A DNA stretch of 64,000 nt from the NCBI GenBank assembly GCA_021234155.1, contig JAJEKV010000054.1:5567962-5631961 (forward strand), in the 5' to 3' direction. The notes below the pieces were generated by a model. The model was not told where the DNA came from. It was given only the letters and a program-made list of their open reading frames with translations, and searched no databases. Each line of letters begins with the position of its first letter. The stretch's first letter is position 1. Both the position numbers and the translations under genes were made by a program. This stretch comes from Isoetes taiwanensis (Eukaryota > Streptophyta > Lycopodiopsida > Isoetales > Isoetaceae). Shown here in pieces: positions 25,487 to 32,521 of the stretch.

Positions 25487-25680
25487 GATCGGCGCACAGG
25501 CATGGGGTATGACAGAAACAACTGCTGTAGGTTCGGGCTGCAGCCCAGATGCACCTTTTGGTTCTGCAGGCGAATTGATGCCAACTCTTGAAGCCCAGGT
25601 AATCGACACAGCAATCGGACAGCTATTGCCGGTACATAACGTAGGCGAGCTTTTATTGCGGGGTCCAGTTGTCATGCAAG
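25487..25680 (+). pseudogene. Captured 4-coumarate:CoA-ligase-like (AMP-binding) exon
   Basis: The plus frame reads GAQAWGMTETTAVGSG, then FGSAGELMPTLEAQVID, LLPVHNVGELLLRG and PVVMQG. These are the A5-A8 core motifs of the ANL adenylate-forming superfamily, in the form typical of plant 4CL and 4CL-like enzymes (GYGMTETTG; FGSAG.L.P..EAKIVD; GELW.RGP..M.GY). The exon ends at a plausible donor (g|gttggt, 25681). No neighbouring 4CL exons are seen, so this is a single captured exon inside the YR element. In the source gene the enzyme would activate hydroxycinnamates or related acids as CoA thioesters; here it cannot be functional. Confidence 0.75.
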
Positions 25681-28190
25681 GTTGGTTCCTTTCTCTCATT
25701 TTCTTTTACGTTACAAGAAGATGCAAGCGAAAAGCAGGTGCAATAGTTTTTGTTTGCCATTGGTGGACTTCTTCTTGCATGCAATACTACAGACGATTCT
25801 TGTTGGCGTGAATCCAATGCCTATGTTATCCAATTCTTTCCCGGTCAGCCTTCTGCACTGTCTTCATACCCGTTCTCACCTTGTTTCTGTTTAGATTTCG
25901 GTTTTGCTCCTTAGATTCGGCATTTTCTGCTCAATCTACATATCGATCTCCACTTTGCTATCTACCTTATAGCCTTTTCATCCTATCTCATTTGCCCATT
26001 CTATCCTCTTCGAAACTGTTCCAGTCCCCTTGGTCCCCGATTTTCTTGTTTCACTTACCTGGGTTTTGCTCCAGCGGTCTGCTCCGGCTTGTTCTGACGT
26101 TTCTCACAGGCATTGGGCATTGTGGGACTTCACTTCCTGCCTTACACTGTTGTTGGAGTTAGATTCATTCACTAGTCTCTTGTTGAATTGGGATCGCGCA
26201 CCACATTCTGCATGTAGAGCAATGAGTCAGGAAGGTCACATCCAGTGTTTGGGGTTGTGTCCATGCTTAGAAGACACATTGTACATCGGGTCAATTCATT
26301 CCCGATTACATAAATTTGTGCTGTTCCATCATTCAGGGAGTGCAGCTGCCACCATGGTTTCTGCGACTTTTTCTGGTAAGCCATTATTCTTATTTGATTG
26401 AGGGTTTTTCAGGATAGCTATGTCCATCACCGAATCTACAGATTTTTTTCTTCTCCTTTGTCGTATTTGTCATTTTCTGGTTTGCTTTGTGCTTTTTTGT
26501 GGTTTAATTTCCTTGAGGGCTCTGCTCATGCATAGATGGAGGTTTCGATTATGGGTATGGGTTTTCTCTGTTTTGCTCTTGATACATGCAGTTGGCTATG
26601 GAGCAGCACAAATCTTGGGCATCGGCGGAATCGAATTTTTCCATAGAAGATGGCAGATTATACGATTGGTTTTGCAGCACAAGCCTCTTCTTCTCGCCCA
26701 TTGTCCTGCCTTACAGCTGGAAATCTGCGCAGTCAAGAACCGAATCTGGAGTGGATGTGGTCGCTGGAGCGTTCGACGGAGTGCTGATGCTGAATCGTTG
26801 CTGGTCCGCCCGTGTTGTAAGTAGATCGATTGTGGGTAAACAGATGGCAGCTTTTTCCTACTATCTTTTTCCTGCCTTCACTCCCTAAGCCGATCTGCCT
26901 GGCCGGTTTCAATTCCGCCCAGCTCGACCAATCTCTTTTGTCTTGCCATAGTCTGTAGATGGCTCGGCCTTTTCTCTACAGCCCTGTTTCTTCGCTAGGT
27001 TTGCTTTTTTCTTTCTCCAGATCGTTATGCAGAAGTAGCTCCTTGGGCAGGCCGTTGGCTGCCTTATTTGAAGATGCCGGTTCAAACCCTGGGTATGCCC
27101 GCATTATCATTTTAATGTTACATTCTAGGTTTGCCCTTTGTTGTTATACACCCACTTAATTTCAACTTCCATCTACTTCCTAGGTTCGTGTTAACCACCA
27201 CGTTTTTCTTTTCAAAATCGACTCTTTTCCGTTAATTATGCCTTTACACTTGTAAGTTGCCACGTCACTTTTGTTCTTATACACGTTCACCACTTAATTT
27301 CAACTTCCACCTACTTCCTAGGTTATTGTCAACCCCCACATTTTTATTTTCACAATCGACTCTTTTCAGTTATTATGGCTTTACACCTTTATCGTGTGTT
27401 AGTTCCCTTGTAAGTTGCTACACGTCACTTCTCCAGCCTCCTTTGCCATCCCAATCTCCGGCCTGTACCTTCTCCATGTCCGTGATCGGGCTCGCTTGTC
27501 CTTTCTCCTTTTTTTGTTACTCTGGCCTTTTTGTGGTCTTTTGCTCTTTGGAGCACATCTTTATTTTTATGTTTCCTTTTTCTCGTACCTAGCTTATGTT
27601 GCCTTTTTGCCAACTTCACCACGCGACAGCATTTGGGATTTGCCAATGTTAAATTTCTAATCTTGTGGTGCTCTTTTATTCTCTTCGGTTCATTCTCATT
27701 TGTGCTTTTGAGGTTGAACACATTACTACGCAACAATTAAGGTAACTTCTCTTGGCAGGTTTCTAGCTTGGCACATACGGATAGCCCTTGGGATTTTCAT
27801 TGTGCAAATGTGGTTTTCGCATGTTTCCTATTTGCTGCATTTGCTCCCATGTGCCTTTCATTCCGTACTCCTTAGCGCAATATTTTGGGGTCATTTGTTA
27901 AGATTCATCTTGTTACATAATCAATTTGTCTAGACATGTTTCTTTCCCGTTGGTTTGGAATTTCTTAGGATAATGGGAGAGCTTTGGCCTTTTGAACTTA
28001 TGGGTGCATTTGCATGGGTTTCACTTGATAATTAATGCGTTTTTTCATGAGGTGTATTTTTGCACGTGTATATTGCTTTTTGAATATGGGGCGATTCTGG
28101 TCCTTATGGCATATTATTAAACATCTATTCGGAACCTTCTGTCAACTTTCGCGTATTGTTAGTTAAAAGTTTTACTTCTCACCTATGCCT
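25681..28190. other. YR element 1 pyrimidine-rich body
   Basis: The plus strand is strongly enriched in T and C. Exon-like islands at about 26150-26375 and 26590-26820 have more balanced composition and end before GTAAG, but I do not recognise the products. A ~155-bp tandem duplication ('cacttaatttcaacttccacctacttcctaggtt') lies at about 27150-27400. Long frames in this body follow from its composition, since stop codons are purine-rich. Confidence 0.5.
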
Positions 28191-28932
28191 CGTTGTTTTC
28201 GGATTTTTCTTCTTTGCACTTGTGTTTTTATCATGGATTCGATGCACCATACTATTTAAATGGGTCTATGCTCTCCTCGCGCCGTTTTTCTCTTGTTTAT
28301 GTTCTAGCTCACTTTTTACCTCGGTTTTGTCTTGTGGTCGTTTCCTTGGGATGTTGTCTTGTTTTCATACTTCTACGCTGCAGTCTCTTGGTTTATTATC
28401 TTTTTATTGCCTATGGATTTGTGGCCATCATCTTCCGGGTTGCATTTGTCTTTTTTATATTGATGCATTCCATTTCCATGGTAGGTTGCAGTATGGCCTC
28501 AATTGCGTGTTATTTCTCCGACATGTATCTCTTTTGTATGTTATTGTGGTTCCCATGTGATTATATGTGGCATTCTTTTCTGTGTTTAGGATTTCCCCAT
28601 GGTGGTTTGGGTTTTATCTTTTGCACTTGTGTTTGTATCTTATGTGTGATGCACTATACTTGGCTCAGGTGGTATACGTTATTCGGGTGGTATTATCTTC
28701 TACATTCTAGGTTTCCCATAGTTGTTGTGGTTTATCTTGTTTTTTCTTCCACCCGCTGGGTGATGTTTTTCTCCACCCCCTGGGTGATGCTGTCCTCTCT
28801 TTTTTCCGGAATCGTTTCTAATCGCTCACCTCCTTTTGAGTGCTTGTCGTTTTGCAGTTTGCCGCTTCGCCATTATGCACGTTCTTGTTCTCCTTAATTG
28901 CTCGTGGGTGCATTCTACATGTTCCATTTCTT
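28191..28932. repeat. Body blocks a and b shared with YR element 2
   Basis: 28195-28325 (block a) matches about 61055-61185. 28347-28725 (block b) matches about 57810-58203. The blocks are adjacent here but separated by ~2.8 kb and in the opposite order in element 2. Similarity is high and collinear within each block. Confidence 0.75.
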
Positions 28933-29105
28933 CTCGCGCTTAGTCGTTGGCGCTCCTCTTCGTCTCACCCTCGCTACGTGCTTCATGCTCGACTCGACCC
29001 CTGGAGTTTTTCGTGGTAGTTTGTGCAGTTCGCCTCATTTTATTGTTACGCTCCATTCGCTACGTGCTTCGTGACCCAACTCAACGCTTGGAGGTTTCGC
29101 GGCGA

Positions 29106-29115
<10 letters not shown>
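28933..29115 (+). pseudogene. Two decayed copies of the recombinase C-terminus
   Basis: One frame reads SRWRSSSSHPRYVL (about 28935-28990). Shortly after, RSIRYVLRDPTQRLEVSRRL appears (about 29050-29105). Both copy the end of the tyrosine recombinase (GRWRSSSSHSRYVLRDPTQ at 62.1 kb), including the catalytic Tyr context. They lack the upstream catalytic domain. The second runs into a (CT)n tract at 29106-29148. Confidence 0.65.
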
Positions 29116-29140
<25 letters not shown>

Positions 29141-29690
29141 CCCCTCTCCTCTTGTCGTTCTTCTGTTCCATTCAAGTATTTTGTTCTTCTGTTCCATTCA
29201 AGTATTTTGTGACATGTTTTCCACCTCTTTCTCCTTTGTGGCTAAATTTCTTATATGTATATTCTATATTTGGTTTGGTCCGATACTGGGTTTTGAATAT
29301 TTAGGGGTTGCGTTTCAGATTTTTCTTCTTTTTTGGCATGATCATCGGGGAGCTCTAGTGTTTGTTGGTTCCTTTGTTCACTTTATTAGCGCACTTATTT
29401 GTTGCTTCATGAAGTTATATTTTCTATCCTTGAACATGGGTGACGGGTGCTTTTGTTCAGTGTACCAATTTTATGGATTTGGGAGCTTCTTTGTTTTTGT
29501 TAGCTCCACTTTGTCATGTTCGCAGTAGACTGATTTTTCGTGCGTACTTTTGCTCCCTATATATGATATTACATACTCATTGTGTAAGTTTCGAGACGTT
29601 GCTTTATTAGACATGGTTGACTTTTCATGTTCTTTTAGCCCCTAGTTTTTATCATTCTTCCCCGTTTCCTCCGTTTTTTGCTCGATATGC
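29116..29690. repeat. Body block c shared with YR element 2
   Basis: About 29150-29690 matches 59430-59945 ('ttcttatatgtatattctatatttggtttggtc', 'gcacttatttgttgcttcatgaagt', 'gacgttgctttattagac'). It includes a duplicated 'ttctgttccattcaagtatttt' at 29158-29210. No gene. Confidence 0.7.
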
Positions 29691-29806
29691 AGGGTCCATA
29701 TGTTGAGGTTCGTACTCACACTTGCTGGCGGTCCTCGTCCTCTCGCGCTCGCTACGTGGTGTGCGACTCTACTCAACTTCTCCATGTTTCTCGTTCGATC
29801 TTTATG
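29691..29806 (+). pseudogene. Third decayed recombinase C-terminus, after a possible splice acceptor
   Basis: After 'gatatgcag' the text reads VEVRTHTCWRSSSSRARYVV, closely parallel to the RTHGRWRSSSSHSRYVL of the better copies. The corresponding place in element 2 (about 59952-59995) carries the same start (RTHG-like) and then breaks off. It is isolated from the catalytic domain. Confidence 0.6.
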
Positions 29807-30154
29807 TCTATGCATTTTTGCATTCCTATGCGTAAGTTTTTCCTCTTTGCCTTATTATCTCGGTTACTTGTTATTCTTTCTTCTTAATTATCGTTATTGT
29901 TTATTCTTTTGGGGATCCATGATGAGGGCTTCCTTTGTTGACTTATCTCCCTCTAGATCTTGGCCACAGGTTCGGAAGGGATAATAGCCACATTCTTGGA
30001 CTTCGGTCCGTAGCTCCATTCACGGACTTCGGTCCGGCATTTGTATTCAAATCAGTCAACTATGCCGGGCCCTTCCTTCGATTCTTCATCGTGGCGGCGT
30101 CCTTTTCTTTTCATTGTTTTTGTTCTCTAATGTTCCTCCCTTTTTCAGGTCATT

Positions 30155-30554
30155 GAGCTGATGCCGTCCATAGCAGGCGTTTTCGGCTCTTCTTCTTCAA
30201 CTTCGCTTTTCTCTCCACGGCTCGCTCGCGCTGCTGGTTCTCGTCGTCAACGCGAAGCTTCCCTCGCGCTTGAACCAGACTCTTCGGACCCTGGTTCCCT
30301 TTCTCCCCCTGCCACTCCAAACGAGACCCACTGCCCGCGCTCATATGATTTCTTTAGCTCGCTTGCCTTCGTTCGCATGCCTGGCCCGTCACTATCCTTC
30401 AGCGCCTCCAGCGGCCCTCTTTTTCGCTCCTCTCCTTCCTCTACGTCCTTTATCCTATCCGATTGCTTGGGTGGTGGTGGCGCTCCTTTTCTTCTCCCCC
30501 CGCTATGTGCTTTGCGACCCAACTCCACACCTGGCGGTTCTCGCTGTCTATTGA
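30155..30554 (+). pseudogene. Recombinase-like segment with internal deletion
   Basis: A GC-richer, coding-like stretch begins after 'tttttcaggtcattgag' with MPSIAGVFGSSSSTS. From about 30330 a second frame reads HMISLARLPSFAC, matching HTISLARLPSFAC downstream of the catalytic Lys region in element 2. It then jumps to FSPRYVLCDPTPHL (about 30500-30540), so the part carrying His and Arg-II is deleted. It is non-functional. The 30155-30330 piece has no match in element 2 that I could see. Confidence 0.6.
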
Positions 30555-30694
30555 GGGTTTTTGCACTTGTAGCGGCTCTTTTTCTATTTGGTATGCTCAT
30601 TACATATCTTTGGCATATTTGCTATTTGGCTTTATCTAGATAGGATGCATATTGCGTTTGGCACTGCGTTGAGATTTTCCGACGTGGGTTTATA

Positions 30695-30940
30695 TTGGAT
30701 TATCTTTCATTTTTATGCTTCTCTTTATTTAGATATGGGGTGTCCTACGTTGTTGTCCACAAGGTATTGTATTGGGCACATTCGGCTCGTCGCGGAGGAG
30801 CTTCAGCGGCTGCCGCTCGGGGAGTTCCACATGATGCTGCACGCACTCACGGTCGTTGGTGCTCCTCTTCTTCTCACTCTCGCTATGTGCTTCGCGACCC
30901 AACTCAACACTTGGGGGTTTCGCGGCGCCTGGGTTTATAG
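30695..30940 (+). CDS. Tyrosine recombinase C-terminal catalytic segment (element 1)
   Basis: 81-residue open frame. HSARRGGASAAAARGVP (His at 30779-30781, Arg-II two codons later) is followed by HGRWCSSSSHSRYVLRDPTQ, with the candidate nucleophile Tyr at 30884-30886, then a stop at 30938-30940. This is the H-x-x-R ... GRW ... Y signature of phage-integrase-like recombinases in the style of DIRS/Ngaro/Crypton YRs. The N-terminal core-binding domain and Arg-I are absent here (they survive in element 2), so this copy is truncated. The stop lies 22 bp before B1, as expected if the YR is the last gene of the element. Confidence 0.8.
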   Translation: MDYLSFLCFSLFRYGVSYVVVHKVLYWAHSARRGGASAAAARGVPHDAARTHGRWCSSSSHSRYVLRDPTQHLGVSRRLGL

Positions 30941-30962
30941 TTAAGGAAGTCCTTTGGTAGTC

Positions 30963-31043
30963 GGCCGGTTTTGTGTCTCTCGCGAGTCCTTTCCCAGAAT
31001 CCCATCGATCCGAGCCATCGGATCGCCATTCTGGGAAAGGACG
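30963..31043. promoter_or_regulatory. B1-A2 junction palindrome, candidate recombinase site
   Basis: B1 ends GTCCTTTCCCAGAAT and A2 contributes ATTCTGGGAAAGGAC, giving 15-bp perfect arms. These enclose a second perfect palindrome, CGATCCGA-gcca-TCGGATCG. Near-identical nested palindromes occur at 62.22 and 63.13 kb and, diverged, at 50.33-50.38 kb. YR target sites typically have inverted recombinase-binding arms around a short core; assigning that role here is inference. Confidence 0.6.
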
Positions 31044-31136
31044 AGCCCCTATATTAGGCTAGTTCCATTCTCAGGCCGGTTATCGGCGTCTTCTCACAGC
31101 AGCATTTTCTTCTTTCTCGTAGCTTCCCTCCCTTCC
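31001..31136 (+). repeat. YR element 1 internal repeat A2
   Basis: Same 136 bp as A1 at 24917; after it the two copies diverge at once. Directly abuts B1. Confidence 0.85.
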
Positions 31137-31199
31137 CGCCCTGCTGCGTGGGCGTGTACGTCTTTTTCATTTGTATTAGTATTGGTTCTTGCCCTCTTT

Positions 31200-31530
31200 G
31201 TTGTTTTTCACCTGTGGGCGTCGCTTTTTCCTTGTTGCTGTTTCCTTGGCATTTTTCTGTGTTTTTCTCCGCCTGCGGGTGATGCTGTTTATTTCCACCT
31301 TGAGGGCCTCTTTTTCATTTATATATTTTTTATTTATGCACTTTTTGTGTTCTCCACCTGTGGGTGTGGCTTTTCCCATGTTGTTGTTTCCTTGGCCTTC
31401 TACTGCGTTATTCTCCACCTGCGGGTGATGCTATTTATTTCCACCTTGAGGGTGCGGCGTATTTTGATATAATGATTTTCCACCCGCTGGGTGATGCTTT
31501 TTCCACCCTATGGGTGATGCTATTTTTTCC
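31200..31530. promoter_or_regulatory. Cluster of short CCACC..GGGTGATGC hairpin motifs
   Basis: The unit CCACCtgcGGGTGatgc (or CCACCcgctGGGTGatgc) recurs around 31205, 31268, 31346, 31412, 31480 and 31502. Each unit is itself a small inverted repeat. The same cluster sits in the same A2-B2 interval of element 2 (62440-62605), near 28742-28785 and 58930-58975, and in the short minus-strand derivative (50085-50137). Retention in the derivative argues for a role in mobility, for example protein binding; this is inference. Confidence 0.55.
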
Positions 31531-31816
31531 TGTTATGTTCTTTTTCTACCTATTTTGATTTCTCGTCTCTTCGGTCCTTTGTTGATCCAGCTTCTTTTTA
31601 TGGCTATGCCTGTTTTGTTTTTCTAACCGTTTACGGGTGTTTTTTTTTTGGGAGTTCTTTGGTGTTGCAGGTTTTCTTGTATTCCGTCAGTTGCTGGGGT
31701 CCTGTTGCGTTTCTGTTCGTCCCCCTCTTCGTTACCTTCGGGGTTTTTCGCCATTGTCTACGCCTTCGCGTTCGTCCGTTCTATCTCTGTTCTCCAGGCA
31801 ACACATTCGAGGTTGG

Positions 31817-31895
31817 TGGCGACCATTTCTCATTAGGGTTTTCCTCGAAAACCCGAAAGGGCGGGGTTTTTTATCCCGATGAGAAGTTGTCGCCA
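31817..31895 (+). ncRNA. Conserved multi-stem structure near the right end of YR element 1
   Basis: Outer stem TGGCGAC/GTCGCCA, inner closing stem TTCTCAT/ATGAGAA, then two hairpins inside: GGGTTTT-cctcg-AAAACCC and CGGG-loop-CCCG. Together they form a three-way junction in RNA or single-stranded DNA. The same structure is at 62901-62979 and, with a compensated stem (GCTTATC/GATAAGC), at 49885-49965 on the minus strand. I label it ncRNA only because no better type exists; it may act as a cis element of the transposon RNA or DNA. Confidence 0.55.
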
Positions 31896-32024
31896 TTGCC
31901 CTTCTATATTGCCTTAGCATATTTTCTTATGGGGTAGTCCGATATTGTTCCTATGGTCGGCTACCCCTCTCTCTTCCAAACATTGTATACTGCTGCTGTG
32001 ATGAATGACAAGCCTATCTATCTA

Positions 32025-32062
32025 GGCCGGTTTTGTGTCTCTCGCGAGTCCTTTCCCAGAAT
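32025..32062 (+). repeat. YR element 1 right repeat B2
   Basis: 38 bp from ggccggttttgtgtc to tttcccagaat, identical by eye to B1 at 30963-31000. The element ends here; host repeat sequence with the F-box fragment begins shortly after. Confidence 0.85.
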
Positions 32063-32073
32063 TTTTTGAACAA

Positions 32074-32277
32074 TTACGGATCCCAGATAACATTGGAGTT
32101 AGTTGCTTCCCCAAAATCTTGGCAAACGAGAGCGAACCTGGCAACATCCCTAATGCTTGTCTTATCAAAAATCATTGCCAAGCAATCCAGAGACAAATCA
32201 AGAAAGCCAAGGATAGAACTGTGTGGTCTACAACAAATACAATTTACATATATGATACAATATACTCTATATATCAA
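32074..32277 (-). pseudogene. F-box (PP2-B-like) gene fragment, copy 2
   Basis: The minus frame has LSLDCLAMIFDKTSIRDV, then FALVCQDFGEATNSNVIWDP. It is slightly closer to the F-box consensus than the copy at 19574-19841. It ends at the YR element 1 boundary, so the rest of the gene is absent. It is followed by the AT-rich repeat (32285-32521), the same pairing as in copy 1. Confidence 0.6.
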
Positions 32278-32284
32278 TCAATCA

Positions 32285-32521
32285 CAATTACAAAAATGAC
32301 AGTGCAATAAAAAGCGGTATTGAAAGTTGAACAAATGTTTATAAAGCATCTTTATCAACAATTTTATAAATAGCTGTAACGCAAAATATTTGGAAAGTGG
32401 CAATTCAAAAATAATTTTATTATGTTGATAAAGAGTAAATTATAAATGTTAATTCTATAAATTAGAACTTGTATATCAGAAAAAATCTATTAAAAATGTA
32501 TTTTGATAATATTATATGTAA
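32285..32521. repeat. AT-rich repeat, fourth copy
   Basis: 'aaagcatctttatcaacaat' and 'gtatatcagaaaaaatct' match the copies at 19.9, 21.4 and 24.9 kb. It is interrupted at about 32522 by the Helitron-like element. Confidence 0.65.

Larger units (their letters stand above)
24917..32062 (+). mobile_element. Tyrosine-recombinase (YR) element 1 with split direct repeats
   Basis: Order: A1 (24917-25052), pyrimidine-rich body, recombinase C-terminal frame ending at 30940, B1 (30963-31000), A2 (31001-31136), ~0.9-kb tail, B2 (32025-32062). A1 and A2 appear identical over 136 bp, and B1 and B2 identical over 38 bp. A1-body-B1A2-B2 is the split-direct-repeat layout of PAT/Ngaro-like YR retrotransposons. 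The C-terminal frame has the motifs of the YR catalytic domain (HSARRGGASAAA, GRW, catalytic RYVL). I see no reverse transcriptase, RNase H or gag, so this copy is non-autonomous or the family is not a retrotransposon. Both edges share 'AAT' (aacaAT|CCC at left, AGAAT at right). Internal baggage includes a 4CL-like exon and decayed recombinase tails. Confidence 0.8.

Noticed and set aside
28156-29528. Long plus-strand open frames (for example 28193-28897, 28947-29528)
   Set aside because: They are Phe/Leu/Ser/Cys-rich frames in pyrimidine-rich transposon body with overlapping open alternatives, and the homologous region of element 2 breaks them. They follow from the scarcity of purine-rich stop codons.
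24917-32062. Classification as an LTR retrotransposon or DIRS proper
   Set aside because: The repeats are split (A1; B1A2; B2) rather than two full LTRs, no RT, integrase or gag is present, and DIRS proper has inverted terminal repeats, which are not seen.
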